A stretch of DNA of 64,000 nt from Sterolibacterium sp. (GTDB lineage Bacteria; Pseudomonadota; Gammaproteobacteria; Burkholderiales; Rhodocyclaceae), in NCBI GenBank assembly GCA_028713555.1, contig JAQTOA010000004.1, positions 1 to 64,000 on the forward strand, written 5' to 3'. Both the position numbers and the translations under genes were made by a program. This document shows, piece after piece, positions 1-9,781 of this stretch (the stretch's first letter is position 1; each line of letters opens with the position of its first letter). The notes beneath the pieces are model-generated. The model worked only from the letters and a program-made list of their open reading frames with translations. It made no database searches and had not been told where the DNA came from.

Positions 1-252
1 ACGCCTCCAAATGCCTGCGCCAGTATTCCAGTCCGTGCCTCTTCGCCATTCGTCTCACCTTCGAAAAGGCAAAACGATTGCACAGCTCAGCCAAGAACTA
101 CAGGTGGATCCGCTAGTCGCTTACGGTTGATCTGCTTAGCACCTACTCCTCCAGTCCCGCGCGACGTGGGACTTTTAAACTCCGGCTTGAGTGATCTCGC
201 CGGGGTTCCTCTTTTTTTGACAGATGCAAGTTACCACGGTTGGGAGACTAAA

Positions 253-465
253 GTGAAATCAGCGATAACGAAGCACAAGATCAGCGCCAAGGTTGAGCCA
301 TGCGCCATCGTGGAAAGCGACCCGTTTCCAGATGCCGAAAACAGAATCAATTGCATTGCTACCGCGGCCTATTACATGGCAGAAGCACGCGGATTCACGC
401 CCGGCCAGGAACTTGACGATTGGCTGGAGGCCGAGGAGAAATTCGCTAAGCGGAAGGGGCACTGA
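253..465 (+). CDS. DUF2934 domain small protein
   Basis: A protein of about 70 residues whose C-terminal half, with AAYYMAEARGF followed by DDWLEAEEKF, matches the DUF2934 pattern found in small proteins of unknown function in proteobacteria. I chose the GTG at 253 because GGGAGA at 242-247 gives a good ribosome site. The frame stays open upstream to a TTG at 127, but that extension looks non-coding. The stop lies 2 bases before the next gene, so the two are probably cotranscribed. The 252 bases before it show no gene I can support. Function is unknown. A second DUF2934 segment occurs in the GGDEF protein at 13484-14599. Confidence 0.75.
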   Translation: MKSAITKHKISAKVEPCAIVESDPFPDAENRINCIATAAYYMAEARGFTPGQELDDWLEAEEKFAKRKGH

Positions 466-467
466 GC

Positions 468-884
468 ATGTCCGCATATCAGGCGCAATCTGTTGTCGCC
501 AACGCAGCCATAGTTGTCAGGCGCAGCCTCATCGCGACCTGCACCGTGGAGAACATGGCAGCGTTGGCGCTGGACGATCGTGGAATGATCCGCGATTGCA
601 ACCGGGCTAGCGAAGTGCTGTTCGAATACCGTCGCCGCGAACTGATCTGGCGGCATGTTTCCATGCTATTGCCGCAGCTGGCGGAGTTAGAACTGATGCA
701 AAACGGCCAGCCCAATCCGCGCCTGCGTTTTCTCTGCCGCGCCGGTTATCGTTACCAGGCGGTGACGCAGAACGGCCTGCGCTTTGCCAGCAAACTCTTT
801 TTCAACCACCTCGACAACGCAGGACAAGGTGGTTTATCGCTGATCGTGCGTCCAACAGAGGAGGTGAGCAACTGCGGCGAGTAG
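468..884 (+). CDS. small PAS-domain protein
   Basis: A 138-residue soluble protein. Residues of about 25-75 (from AALALDDRGMIRDCNRASEVLF to the LL of HVSMLLPQL) look like the start of a PAS sensor fold, and the rest can complete it. No kinase, GGDEF or DNA-binding output domain is attached, so it would have to act through a partner or be a remnant of a larger sensor. Its ATG is 2 bases after the stop of the DUF2934 gene, which suggests an operon. The ligand is unknown. Confidence 0.7.
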   Translation: MSAYQAQSVVANAAIVVRRSLIATCTVENMAALALDDRGMIRDCNRASEVLFEYRRRELIWRHVSMLLPQLAELELMQNGQPNPRLRFLCRAGYRYQAVTQNGLRFASKLFFNHLDNAGQGGLSLIVRPTEEVSNCGE

Positions 885-946
885 CGCGCAACTGTTGACT
901 GAACTGTACGGGAATCATGGAAAAACAACCTAAGGAGAAATGCATC

Positions 947-1387
947 ATGAATGACATTACGCGCTTTAACCCTTTCAACGAACTCACACGTATCGACCCA
1001 TTCGGGGACGACTTTTTCAAGGGATTCATGTTGCGGCCCGTCTTTCGTGGATTGGAAAGCGAACCCCAGATCAAACTGGACGTGACTGAGGAGGACAAGG
1101 CATACACTGTCAAGGCGGAGCTTCCCGGAGTTAAGAAAACAGATATCCACGTATCCATTGATGGCAACCTGGTTTCCATCAGCGCCGAAGTGCAGCAGGA
1201 AAAGGAAGAAAAAAAAGGCAAGAAGATCGTCCGCAGCGAACGCTATTACGGCAAGGTTTTCCGCAGTTTCAGTCTTGACCAGGATGTGGATCAAGGCACA
1301 GCCAAGGCAAAATACAACGATGGCGTGCTTGAGGTGACGCTGCCTAAGAAGCCTGGGACCGCGGCTAAGCAAATCACGGTTTCATAA
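947..1387 (+). CDS. Hsp20 family small heat-shock protein
   Basis: An alpha-crystallin-type holdase of 146 residues that would bind unfolding proteins in the cytoplasm. The crystallin domain runs from about residue 40 to the end, with KAELPGVKKTDIHVSI and the family hallmark GVLEVTLPKK near the C-terminus. The ATG at 947 is chosen over an in-frame ATG at 917 because AAGGAG at 932-937 sits at the right distance. An imperfect hairpin follows the stop. No convincing heat-shock promoter was seen upstream. Confidence 0.93.
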   Translation: MNDITRFNPFNELTRIDPFGDDFFKGFMLRPVFRGLESEPQIKLDVTEEDKAYTVKAELPGVKKTDIHVSIDGNLVSISAEVQQEKEEKKGKKIVRSERYYGKVFRSFSLDQDVDQGTAKAKYNDGVLEVTLPKKPGTAAKQITVS

Positions 1388-1399
1388 GTGTTAGTTTGA

Positions 1400-1424
1400 C
1401 CATCCGCAGTGGCATAGCGGATGG
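1400..1424. other. hairpin after hsp20
   Basis: A perfect 8-base inverted repeat, CCATCCGC at 1400-1407 and GCGGATGG at 1417-1424, with a 9-base loop just after hsp20. There is no T-run behind it on either strand, so it is a poor intrinsic terminator. It could block 3' exonucleases or mark the border of the adjacent mobile-element remnant. Confidence 0.4.
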
Positions 1425-1445
1425 GGTCTGCGCCAGCAAAGGATC

Positions 1446-1869
1446 GGGGGTGTGCTGGATTTTGTGTGAACGGAGTTGCGTTTACGATTTGCAGTTCAAA
1501 TGATCCCTGACCGTCACGAGGGATATCGAGCGGAAGTGCGCCGAAGTCGCCTTTGAGTGTCTTGGCACTGTGACTGTTTCGGGTAGTGGACGTGTCATTG
1601 GTGACCTCGCCGCTCTTGCTGTGGCCCAGGTGATCGGTCATCTCGACCCCAAGGGCGCGCTCTACCAGCATCTTGGTCAGATGCTTCAGTAAGCCGTTTT
1701 CACCAATCAAATCTTCGGATTTCTTGTAGTTGGCAAGCAGGCTATCCGCCAGCTTGACCAGTGCAGGATCGGGCGTGGCCCGCTTGATGCGTTTTATGTG
1801 GGTCATTTTCCCCCTCTATGGTGGCAGTCTCCTGCCAAATGACTGTTACACAAAACTAACTACACCCTC
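1446..1869 (-). mobile_element. internally deleted IS256-type element
   Basis: Both ends of the element survive. The bases at 1446-1473 and the reverse complement of 1843-1869 share GGGTGT followed by TTTTGTGT and AAC at nearly the same spacing, which is the terminal repeat style of the IS256 (mutator) family. Between them only the N-terminus of the transposase remains, and most of the gene including the catalytic DDE region is missing. No target-site duplication is evident in the flanking 8-9 bases. It could still move if an intact relative supplies transposase. Confidence 0.75.
1486..1806 (-). pseudogene. IS256 family transposase, N-terminal fragment
   Basis: About 107 codons match the start of mutator-type transposases: LLKHLTKMLVERALGVEMTDHLG, then IPRDGQGSFELQIV. 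The family normally exceeds 400 residues. After QIV the frame continues for about 64 codons to 1291 through the right terminal repeat and into hsp20 antisense sequence, which is not transposase. All three catalytic acidic residues are therefore absent and the product cannot be active. Confidence 0.8.
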
Positions 1870-2180
1870 TAACCGGTCTTGCCGAGAGGATTCAACTCCA
1901 AGCTGTCCAGGCGCTACGCGCAAGGTGGCATGAAGCCCCGCCTGCTCTGCCGGTCTGCCTGCGACGGCACGCACTGCGTTGCTCGTTTCCGCCTCGGCAA
2001 CCCCGCCCCGGAGGGACTCCCCTAAAACGACTTGGCAGAATGGAAATCGACTGAGCCGGCGCGATATTTGTGGTTTCTGGTAACAACCCACCATTGACAG
2101 GAAAATCCTACACAGCGCCTACATAGAGAATGTAAGGAAAAAATCAAAACGGCTTCCATCCCTGAGAGCCGCTTATTTAT
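1870..2180. other. intergenic, no gene seen
   Basis: This stretch lies between the mobile-element end and tRNA-Thr. Its short open frames do not resemble known proteins and lack ribosome sites. I see no RNA gene or clear repeat in it. Confidence 0.5.
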
Positions 2181-2256
2181 TGGTGCCGGCGAGAAGAGTT
2201 GAACTCCCGACCTTCGCATTACAAGTGCGCTGCTCTACCAACTGAGCTACGCCGGC
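2181..2256 (-). tRNA. tRNA-Thr (anticodon TGT)
   Basis: Read on the minus strand, 76 nucleotides fold as a full cloverleaf with acceptor stem GCCGGCG paired to CGCCGGC, a D-arm containing AGCTCAGTTGGTAGAGC, anticodon loop CTTGTAA, T-arm GTTCAACTC and an encoded CCA end. The anticodon TGT reads ACA threonine codons. Confidence 0.97.
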
Positions 2257-2278
2257 CATGGAAAAACTACAAGGCCAG

Positions 2279-2284
2279 ATTATA
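2279..2284 (-). promoter_or_regulatory. -10 box for tRNA-Thr
   Basis: The minus strand carries a perfect TATAAT 22 bases before the mature tRNA. The -35 region at 17-18 bases spacing is weak, so this may rely on an upstream element. Confidence 0.5.
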
Positions 2285-2339
2285 GCCGTCCGGGCACGCT
2301 TTCCGCTACACTCTACAGGCTGTAACTTCTTATAGCGCT

Positions 2340-3881
2340 ATGGTTCCCTCCTCCAAAAACAAAGACTCCCGGTTGCGTTTGCTGCTCGTCGATGACAAGG
2401 AAGACGATGCCGCGTTGTTGGCCGCCCGCGTGCGCGAGGCAGGCCACGAACCACAGTTGACACGCATTGCCACTTCAGAAGCTTTTCGCGCCGCTCTAAT
2501 GGCCCAGGCGTGGGACACTGTTCTCTGCAAGCATCGCTTGCCTGGCCTGTCGGCGCTGGCGGCGTTGAAATTGATGCAAGAACTTGATTTCGACCTGCCC
2601 TTTATTGTTATTTCCGACACTATCGATGATAAGACCGCGGCCCGGGCGATGCGCGCTGGTGCCCACGATTGCTTTGTTCGCGATGCGCTGGAACGCTTGG
2701 TTCCGGCAATCGAGCGCGAAGTGCGCGACGCCCGCCACCGCGCCGATCACCGCGCTGCGCTGGAAATGCTTAAGGAGAGCGAGGCGCGGTTCCGTGCCCT
2801 GGCCTCTAATCTGCCCGGTATGGTTTTTCAGTTAGAAATCGAGCCCGACAGCGGTTTACGTTTCGTTTATGTGAGCGAAGGGTGTTTTAATTTATTTGGC
2901 CTAAAACAGCACGAGGTGCTGAAGACACCGCAACACTTCCTGGCAGCGATAGACGCTGCCGATCGGGTTGTGCTGGAAAGAACGCTGGAGGAGTCTGCGG
3001 CCTGTTTCACTTCGCTGAATTGGGAAGGCCGCATCCACAGTAAGGGGCTGACGAAGTGGATTAGTTTGCGTTCGACGCCGCAGCGCCTCGATACCGGGGG
3101 AATTCAATGGCAAGGGATTGCCACCGACATCACGCACAGCAAAGAAACAGAAGCAGAGCTGCGTCACTCACGCGAGCAGATGTCTGAGCTTTCCTTTCAC
3201 CTCGAAGGCGCCAAGGAAGAAGAACGCGAGCGGATTGCTCGTGATATCCACGACGAACTAGGCAGCACCCTTGTCGCCATCAAAATCGAGACCGCGCTGC
3301 TTGGCGGCAAGTTGTCGGCCGAAGCGGGTGGCGGAACGCTGCGCGAAAAAGCACATTCGATCGAGACCTTGGTTGACCGCGCGATGAGTACCGTGAGTCG
3401 AGTCGCGCGCGAATTGCGGCCGGGCATCTTGAAAGAATTCGGACTGCCGGCGGCGATCGAATGCCAGGCTGAGGACTTCAGTCAACGTACCGGTATTGCT
3501 TGCAGAGTTAAGTGTGACGATGAAGCCATCGAACTGGACGAGAAAGCCTCCCTGGCGCTGTTCCGCGTCTTGCAGGAAGCGCTTACCAATGTGGCCAAAC
3601 ATGCCCATGCCTCGCTGGTCGTTGTCAGACTGCGTCGTGAAAAAGACCGGATTGCGCTGGAAATTCGCGATAATGGGCGCGGAATTTCAGAGGCTGACAT
3701 GAATAAACCGAAATCTTTCGGACTACGCGGCATCCGCGAGCGTGCCAGCAGCCTCAGCGGCGAATGTACTATCACACCGGCTGAGCAGGGAGGTACGCTC
3801 ATCATCTTGCGCGTGCCGGATTCGGATACGCTGATTGCCAGCGTGCCGTCTGAGGAAGATCCACAACGTAACCTGTTCTAA
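2340..3881 (+). CDS. sensor histidine kinase with degenerate receiver and PAS domain
   Basis: A 513-residue kinase without membrane segments. In order: a receiver-like domain (about 12-125), a PAS domain with PAC tail (about 147-270), a HisKA_3 dimerisation region with ERIARDIHDELG (phospho-acceptor His304), and a NarX/UhpB-type ATPase domain with DNGRGIS and FGLRGIRERA. The receiver keeps the acidic pair near residues 18-19, but the usual phospho-acceptor Asp is Lys64 (VLCKHRLPG), so it is probably a pseudo-receiver. It ends 4 bases before a NarL-type regulator, its obvious partner. The signal is unknown. Confidence 0.9.
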   Translation: MVPSSKNKDSRLRLLLVDDKEDDAALLAARVREAGHEPQLTRIATSEAFRAALMAQAWDTVLCKHRLPGLSALAALKLMQELDFDLPFIVISDTIDDKTAARAMRAGAHDCFVRDALERLVPAIEREVRDARHRADHRAALEMLKESEARFRALASNLPGMVFQLEIEPDSGLRFVYVSEGCFNLFGLKQHEVLKTPQHFLAAIDAADRVVLERTLEESAACFTSLNWEGRIHSKGLTKWISLRSTPQRLDTGGIQWQGIATDITHSKETEAELRHSREQMSELSFHLEGAKEEERERIARDIHDELGSTLVAIKIETALLGGKLSAEAGGGTLREKAHSIETLVDRAMSTVSRVARELRPGILKEFGLPAAIECQAEDFSQRTGIACRVKCDDEAIELDEKASLALFRVLQEALTNVAKHAHASLVVVRLRREKDRIALEIRDNGRGISEADMNKPKSFGLRGIRERASSLSGECTITPAEQGGTLIILRVPDSDTLIASVPSEEDPQRNLF

Positions 3882-3885
3882 GCTC

Positions 3886-4530
3886 ATGGCAGATAATAAA
3901 ATTCATGTATTAATCGCTGACGACCACGCTATCGTGCGTCAGGGTTTGCGGCAGATTCTTTCCGAGACCGACGACCTGCTCGTCGCCGGCGAAGCCGATG
4001 ACGGTGTAGATGCCATGCGCTTGGCGCGGCAACAGAATTGGGATGTGGTGCTGCTTGATGTATCCATGCCCAATCGCAACGGTATCGACACGCTGAAAAT
4101 GCTGAAGATGGAGTTTCCACGCTTGCCGGTGCTGATCCTAAGCATGCACCCGGAGGAGCAATACGCCGTGCGAGCCCTCAAAGCGGGTGCCTCCGGCTAT
4201 CTGACCAAGCAGAGCGCGCCGGAACTCCTGGTCACCGCTATCCGCCAAGTGGCCAGTGGACACAAATATGTCAGTCCATCGCTGGCGATGAAGCTGGCCG
4301 ATGTGATCGCCGAGAAAGATGACCGTTTGCCGCACGAAACCCTCTCCGACCGCGAGTATCAGATCCTATGTTTGGTTGCCGCCGGCCGGACACTGACTCA
4401 AATTGCCGAGGAGATCAATATTAGTGTCAAGACCGTCAGCGAATATCGCAGACGAGTGCTTGACAAGATGAAATTGGAAACCAACGCCGAACTGATTCAT
4501 TACGGACTCAGACACGGGCTGGTTGAATAA
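3886..4530 (+). CDS. NarL/FixJ-type response regulator
   Basis: A 214-residue regulator: a receiver domain with acidic pocket Asp12/Asp13 and phospho-acceptor Asp58 (VVLLDVSMP), then a LuxR-type helix-turn-helix (LSDREYQILCLVAAG, then ISVKTVSEYRRRVLDKM). It would bind DNA when phosphorylated by the upstream kinase. The start at 3886 is preferred over an in-frame ATG at 3835, which lies inside the kinase gene and adds non-receiver sequence. Confidence 0.93.
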   Translation: MADNKIHVLIADDHAIVRQGLRQILSETDDLLVAGEADDGVDAMRLARQQNWDVVLLDVSMPNRNGIDTLKMLKMEFPRLPVLILSMHPEEQYAVRALKAGASGYLTKQSAPELLVTAIRQVASGHKYVSPSLAMKLADVIAEKDDRLPHETLSDREYQILCLVAAGRTLTQIAEEINISVKTVSEYRRRVLDKMKLETNAELIHYGLRHGLVE

Positions 4531-4580
4531 AATAGCGACACCCAATACCCTTATTCTTCGGTAAGATCGACGGCTATATC

Positions 4581-6386
4581 ATGGCTAAACCAACTCAACC
4601 TTCTGAGATCGCCCGCGATGTGTTGCGTCAACTGGCGTTGAATCGCACACCGCCGACACCCGACAACTACCTGACGCTGTATCATGAAATTGCCGGCACC
4701 GCGAAGGAGGACAGCTTCCCGGAAAAAGCATTGAAAAATCTGGCTGCGGCGCTGCCTCGTGACACGGCGGAACAAAGCCGCTTTGTCAGGCAAATTGAGT
4801 CCGCAGTGTCGGACAAGAGCTGGGACGCACTGAAGGCGGCACTGCTTTCCATTACTCCTGCGCGTGAGGTCGAACCGTTGCACTGGACGGCGCTGATACG
4901 CGACCTTACCGTGCAACTTGAGAGAGTTCAGGTCGGGCTGACGCCCACTAAAAAACGCGAAATGATCGAGCATGTGCTGAATGCATCATCGACTCCAGAT
5001 CTGCTCTTCTCTCGTCTGCAATCACTGATGCAGTCTTGGTCACAGGGTAAAACGGTCGACGCGAGTTTGGCGATGGTGGAGCCTGAAGTTGCTGCAATCC
5101 CAGAAGCTACCCCTGTATCAGTTGCCGCAGCCTTCAGGCCAGGGGCAGACAAAGAATCGGCTAAGCCTTCCTTAGTCGAATCGCATCAGCAAGAAACTGA
5201 ATTGCGGGAACTGATTGCACAACTACTTGGAAACAGTATCGGCGCCCTGCTGATCGATACTCCCGACCTTGACGAAGAAGCTCGGTTACTCGCCGCAGAA
5301 GTACGCTCTGCGATCACGCCAGAAGCCATTGCCAGCTTCGCTGTGCGCATGAGGAAATTCATTTACCGCCTGAGTTTCTTTACCGAAGATCAGAATGAGT
5401 TGAAAACCGCTCTGCTGCATCTGCTTAACCTCATCATCGAAAACATCAGCGAATTGGTCCTCGACGACCAATGGTTGCACGGCCAGGTTGCGATAGTCCT
5501 CAAAATTTTCGATCAACCGCTTAATCTGCGCCTGTTGGATGACGTCGAACGGCGCATGAAAGATATCATCTATAAACAGGGGACATTGAAGAAACATCTG
5601 AATGAGGCCCAAGACCGGCTCAAGACCATGCTCGCCCATTTTGTCGATCGGCTTGCCGATTTTTCTGAAACTACCAGCGGATATCACGACAAGATCGAGC
5701 ACTGCGTCGCAAAGATCGGCCAGGCTACAGACATCACCCAACTTTCTGATGTACTCGCCGAAGTGATGCAGGAAACTCGCGCTATCCAGTTGAATGCGCA
5801 ACGCTCACGTGATGAACTGTGTGAAATGCGACTGCGTGTGGAAGAGACTGAAAAGGAAGTTGGCCGCCTACAGGAGGAGTTGGCGCAGGTAAGCGACATG
5901 GTCCGTCAGGATCCGCTTACCGGCGCTCTCAATCGTAAGGGTTTGGCGGAAGCAATGGAACGCGAAGTGTCCCGTGTCAAACGACATGAAAGCACTTTGT
6001 GCCTGGCGATGCTGGATATTGATAATTTTAAAAAACTCAACGACACTTATGGCCATCACGTAGGCGATGCCGCTTTGGTGCATCTGGCAAACGTCATCCG
6101 CGAGACGATTCGCCCCCAGGATACACTGGCGCGTTATGGCGGTGAAGAGTTCGTGATTCTGCTGCCGGAAACCCCGCTGGATGAGAGCGTTATTGCAATC
6201 ATGCGCTTGCAGCGCGAGTTGACGCGAAAATTCTTCATGAACAAGAATGAAAAGATGTTGATCACTTTCAGCGCCGGTGTCGCCGAATTGGGTGACCAGG
6301 AGCAGGTCATTCTGGCATTAAAAAGAGCTGACAATGCGATGTATCTGGCCAAACGCGCCGGCAAAAATAGGGTAGTAGCCGCGTGA
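4581..6386 (+). CDS. diguanylate cyclase (GGDEF) with long helical N-terminus
   Basis: A 601-residue cytoplasmic protein. The first 430 residues are largely helical and end in a coiled coil (about 395-440) that could drive dimerisation. The GGDEF domain follows with active-site GGEEF at about 520-524 and an inhibitory-site RPQD five residues before it, so it should make cyclic di-GMP under product feedback. No transmembrane segment is seen. The last 4 bases overlap the start of rmlB, coupling cyclic di-GMP synthesis to the dTDP-rhamnose genes. Confidence 0.93.
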   Translation: MAKPTQPSEIARDVLRQLALNRTPPTPDNYLTLYHEIAGTAKEDSFPEKALKNLAAALPRDTAEQSRFVRQIESAVSDKSWDALKAALLSITPAREVEPLHWTALIRDLTVQLERVQVGLTPTKKREMIEHVLNASSTPDLLFSRLQSLMQSWSQGKTVDASLAMVEPEVAAIPEATPVSVAAAFRPGADKESAKPSLVESHQQETELRELIAQLLGNSIGALLIDTPDLDEEARLLAAEVRSAITPEAIASFAVRMRKFIYRLSFFTEDQNELKTALLHLLNLIIENISELVLDDQWLHGQVAIVLKIFDQPLNLRLLDDVERRMKDIIYKQGTLKKHLNEAQDRLKTMLAHFVDRLADFSETTSGYHDKIEHCVAKIGQATDITQLSDVLAEVMQETRAIQLNAQRSRDELCEMRLRVEETEKEVGRLQEELAQVSDMVRQDPLTGALNRKGLAEAMEREVSRVKRHESTLCLAMLDIDNFKKLNDTYGHHVGDAALVHLANVIRETIRPQDTLARYGGEEFVILLPETPLDESVIAIMRLQRELTRKFFMNKNEKMLITFSAGVAELGDQEQVILALKRADNAMYLAKRAGKNRVVAA

Positions 6387-7462
6387 ATTTGTGCACCGTA
6401 TTCGTGACTGGTGGCGCCGGTTTTATTGGCTCGGCATTGATTCGCCTACTGATTGCCGAAAGCGATTGGCGAATTGTCAATATCGATAAGCTGACTTATG
6501 CCGGCAATCTGGAATCTCTGGCTATGCTGTCAGATAACCCGCGTTATGTGTTTTCGCATACCGACATATGCGACCGCGCCATGCTTGACCGTTTGTTCAT
6601 CGAGTGGCAGCCCGCCGGCGTGATTCATTTGGCAGCGGAATCGCATGTCGATCGCTCGATTCTCGGCCCAGCCGATTTCATCCAGACCAACATAGTTGGC
6701 ACGTATACCCTGCTTGAAGCAACTCGTGCCTACTGGTCGGCGTTACCGGAAAAAGATAAAACCAGTTTTCGTTTTCACCATGTTTCCACCGACGAGGTGT
6801 ATGGCAGTCTCTGTACCCAAGAGTTGTTCACAGAGATTACTCCCTATCGCCCGAACTCCCCCTATTCGGCCTCCAAGGCTTCATCTGATCACTTGGCACG
6901 TGCCTGGCAGCATACCTATGGACTGCCGGTGCTAATTACCAACTGTTCGAACAATTATGGTCCTTACCAGTTTCCGGAAAAGTTGGTCCCGCTGATGATT
7001 CTTAATGCCTTGCAGGGGAAGGTATTGCCGATTTACGGCAAGGGCGACAACGTTCGTGATTGGCTCAATGTCGATGACCATGCCCGGGCGCTGCACCTGG
7101 TGTTTAGCAAGGGAGTTCCAGGAGAAACCTACAATATAGGTGGCAACAGCGAGAAAACCAATCTCGAGGTCGTCGATACGCTTTGTAACTTGCTCGACGA
7201 AATGCAGGCCCGTCCGGATGGGCGCAGTTATCGCGAGCAGAAAACCTTTGTCGCCGACCGTCCTGGTCATGACCGCCGCTACGCTATCGATGCAACCAAG
7301 ATAGAGAGGGATCTCGGCTGGAAACCACAAGAGAGTTTTACCTCGGGCATGCGAAAAACGGTCGCCTGGTATCTTGCCAATGCTGACTGGATCGAGCATG
7401 TGGTCAGTGGCGAATACCGTCACTGGCTGAAACAAAACTACTCGAACAGGATCGCCGCGTGA
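6383..7462 (+). CDS. rmlB: dTDP-glucose 4,6-dehydratase
   Basis: The second step of dTDP-L-rhamnose synthesis, dTDP-glucose to the 4-keto-6-deoxy sugar. This is a 359-residue extended SDR enzyme with NAD-binding [10 protein letters not shown] at the N-terminus, STDEVYGS, the catalytic Tyr/Lys in [13 protein letters not shown], and [14 protein letters not shown]. The GTG start overlaps the cyclase stop (GTGA), and the gene overlaps rmlA in the same way, so the whole run is one operon. Confidence 0.97.
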   Translation: MNLCTVFVTGGAGFIGSALIRLLIAESDWRIVNIDKLTYAGNLESLAMLSDNPRYVFSHTDICDRAMLDRLFIEWQPAGVIHLAAESHVDRSILGPADFIQTNIVGTYTLLEATRAYWSALPEKDKTSFRFHHVSTDEVYGSLCTQELFTEITPYRPNSPYSASKASSDHLARAWQHTYGLPVLITNCSNNYGPYQFPEKLVPLMILNALQGKVLPIYGKGDNVRDWLNVDDHARALHLVFSKGVPGETYNIGGNSEKTNLEVVDTLCNLLDEMQARPDGRSYREQKTFVADRPGHDRRYAIDATKIERDLGWKPQESFTSGMRKTVAWYLANADWIEHVVSGEYRHWLKQNYSNRIAA

Positions 7463-8346
7463 AACAGCGTAAGGGTATCGTCTTAGCTGGAGGCGCCGGT
7501 ACGCGTTTACATCCAGTGACGCTGGCTGTGTCCAAGCAGCTATTGCCAATCTATGACAAGCCGATGATTTATTACCCGCTTACCACGCTGATGCTGGCGG
7601 GTATGCGGGACATCCTGTTGATTTCGACCCCGCAGGATATCCCACGTTTCGCGCAACTCATGGGCGACGGAAATCAGTGGGGTGTGAACATCGAATACGC
7701 TGTCCAGGACGCGCCCAATGGTTTGGCTCATGCTTTCGTCATCGGCCGTGAGTTTGTCGGCAAGGCGGCGTCGGCATTGATTCTAGGCGACAATATTTTC
7801 TATGGCCACGATTTCTCCTCTCAACTCCAACGTGTAAGCCAGACGGTGCACGGCGCCACAGTGTTCGCCTATGCGGTCACTGACCCTGAACGTTACGGCG
7901 TGGTCGGGTTTGACACTGGAGGCCGGGCTATCAGCATCGAGGAAAAGCCATCACGGCCTAAATCGCGCTATGCGGTGACTGGTTTGTATTTCTACGACAA
8001 TCAGGTACTCGATATCGCTGCCAACTTAAAGCCCTCAGCGCGCGGTGAGTTAGAAATTACCGATGTAAACCGCTGCTACCTGGAAATGAATCAACTACAG
8101 GTCGAGATCATGGGCCGCGGCATGGCCTGGCTGGATACCGGTACGCACGAATCGTTGCTGGAGGCCTCGCAATTTATCGGGACGATCGAAAAGCGTCAGG
8201 GCCTGAAGGTCGCCTGTCCGGAGGAAATAGCCTGGCGCTTGGGCTGGATCGATGCCGCGCAGCTTGAACGACTCGCCCAACCGATGGTAAAGAACGGCTA
8301 TGGCCAGTATCTGCTCGGTCTGCTGAGCGGCAAGGTGTACTCCTGA
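7459..8346 (+). CDS. rmlA: glucose-1-phosphate thymidylyltransferase
   Basis: The first step of dTDP-rhamnose synthesis, joining dTTP and glucose-1-phosphate. It is a 295-residue nucleotidyltransferase with the signature [13 protein letters not shown] and [16 protein letters not shown] near the N-terminus, then [10 protein letters not shown]. Length and motifs are standard. The GTG start overlaps rmlB by 4 bases, and its TGA shares one base with the rmlC ATG. Confidence 0.97.
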   Translation: MKQRKGIVLAGGAGTRLHPVTLAVSKQLLPIYDKPMIYYPLTTLMLAGMRDILLISTPQDIPRFAQLMGDGNQWGVNIEYAVQDAPNGLAHAFVIGREFVGKAASALILGDNIFYGHDFSSQLQRVSQTVHGATVFAYAVTDPERYGVVGFDTGGRAISIEEKPSRPKSRYAVTGLYFYDNQVLDIAANLKPSARGELEITDVNRCYLEMNQLQVEIMGRGMAWLDTGTHESLLEASQFIGTIEKRQGLKVACPEEIAWRLGWIDAAQLERLAQPMVKNGYGQYLLGLLSGKVYS

Positions 8347-8888
8347 TGCAGGTGCTTGTTACGGCGATTCCCGAAGTCTTGGCGATCGAACCGAATGTCT
8401 TTGGTGATGAGCGCGGCTTCTTTTATGAAAGCTACAACCGACGCGTCATGGTTCAGTTGGGCTTGGATGCTGAGTTTGTCCAGGACAATCACTCGCGTTC
8501 GCTCAGGAATGTATTACGCGGCCTGCACTACCAAATCCAACACCCGCAGGGCAAACTGGTGCGTGTCATTGCAGGCGAGGTATACGATGTCGCGGTTGAC
8601 CTGCGGCGCAGTTCGCCAACCTACGGTCGGTGGGTTGGTCATATGCTCTCCGCCGAGAACAAGCGCATGATGTGGATCCCCCCAGGATTTGCCCATGGTT
8701 TCTATGTCACCTCGGAGTCCGCCGAGTTTCTCTACAAGACGACAGACTACTGGTATCCCGAGGATGAACGCTGCTTGCTCTGGAACGATCCAAACTTGGC
8801 CATCAACTGGCCCCTGACCGGAGAACCGCAGCTAACGGCCAGGGATAACGCTGGCAAGAGTTTGGCGGAGGCTGAAACCTACCCGTGA
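8346..8888 (+). CDS. rmlC: dTDP-4-dehydrorhamnose 3,5-epimerase
   Basis: A 180-residue cupin enzyme that epimerises the 4-keto-6-deoxy sugar at C3 and C5. Family motifs are FVQDNHSRS, VLRGLHYQIQHPQGKLVRV (the His in LHYQ is the catalytic base), and MWIPPGFAHGFYV. It starts with TGATG coupling to rmlA and overlaps rmlD by 4 bases. Confidence 0.97.
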   Translation: MQVLVTAIPEVLAIEPNVFGDERGFFYESYNRRVMVQLGLDAEFVQDNHSRSLRNVLRGLHYQIQHPQGKLVRVIAGEVYDVAVDLRRSSPTYGRWVGHMLSAENKRMMWIPPGFAHGFYVTSESAEFLYKTTDYWYPEDERCLLWNDPNLAINWPLTGEPQLTARDNAGKSLAEAETYP

Positions 8889-9742
8889 AGAGCATTCTTC
8901 TTACCGGCAGGAATGGCCAGATTGGCTGGGAATTGCAACGCACGCTGGCGCCCCTTGGCAGGGTGATTGCGTTTGACCGCGACTTGCTCGATCTTGGCGA
9001 TGCTTCTGTTATCCGCGCTACGATCCGCGAGGCGCGGCCGGATATCATCGTCAATGCCGCTGCCTATACCGCTGTCGATCAGGCCGAGCGTGACGCCAGC
9101 CAAGCCATGCGCATCAATGGTCAGGCTCCCGGCATGATGGCCGAGGAAGCCAAGCAACTGGGGGCCTTGCTGGTACACTACTCCACCGATTACGTCTTCG
9201 ATGGCAGCAAGGATAGCCCCTATACCGAGAGAGATCAGCCTTGCCCGATAAATGCTTACGGCCGCAGTAAACTGGCGGGCGAACTGGCAATCCAGTCAGT
9301 TGGCTGCCGTCACCTGATATTCCGCACGAGTTGGGTGTATGGCCTGCGCGGCAGCAATTTTCTACGCACCATCTTGCGCCTGTCTAAAGAAAAAGAGGAA
9401 TTGCGTATTGTCGACGATCAGTTTGGCGCCCCGACCTGGAGCCGCATGATCGCAGAGGCTACTGCATTGGCGCTTGCCCACCAGACAGAGCCGGAGGGGC
9501 TGTTCCATCTCGCCTGTGGAGGTGCGGTCTCGCGGCATGGATTTACCAAGGCAATACTCGAACTCACGCGACACCTGCGAGTACGCGAACCGCTACTTGC
9601 CGCCATTATGGCAAGCGACTACCCTCTGCCAGCAGCACGTCCGCATAATTCCATGCTGGCCTGTGACCACCTGGCAAAGGCGCTTGCCATTCAGCTGCCG
9701 GACTGGCGCGATGCGCTCAATCTATGTCTAGAGGGGACTTAG
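8885..9742 (+). CDS. rmlD: dTDP-4-dehydrorhamnose reductase
   Basis: The last step to dTDP-L-rhamnose. This is a 285-residue SDR protein with GRNGQIGWEL at the NAD(P)-binding N-terminus, VNAAAYTAVDQAE, HYSTDYVFDGSK, and the Tyr/Lys pair in NAYGRSKLAGE. The GTG start overlaps rmlC (GTGA). The gene set ends here. The rhamnose probably serves lipopolysaccharide or exopolysaccharide, but no glycosyltransferase lies in the window. Confidence 0.97.
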   Translation: MKSILLTGRNGQIGWELQRTLAPLGRVIAFDRDLLDLGDASVIRATIREARPDIIVNAAAYTAVDQAERDASQAMRINGQAPGMMAEEAKQLGALLVHYSTDYVFDGSKDSPYTERDQPCPINAYGRSKLAGELAIQSVGCRHLIFRTSWVYGLRGSNFLRTILRLSKEKEELRIVDDQFGAPTWSRMIAEATALALAHQTEPEGLFHLACGGAVSRHGFTKAILELTRHLRVREPLLAAIMASDYPLPAARPHNSMLACDHLAKALAIQLPDWRDALNLCLEGT

Positions 9743-9781
9743 ATGTCCTCAACCAGCCATTGGTTAGGTTGAAATAACCGC

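Noticed and set aside
1291..1485. C-terminal part of the transposase frame
   Set aside because: After the QIV residues the frame crosses the right terminal repeat and enters hsp20 antisense sequence, so it is not transposase.
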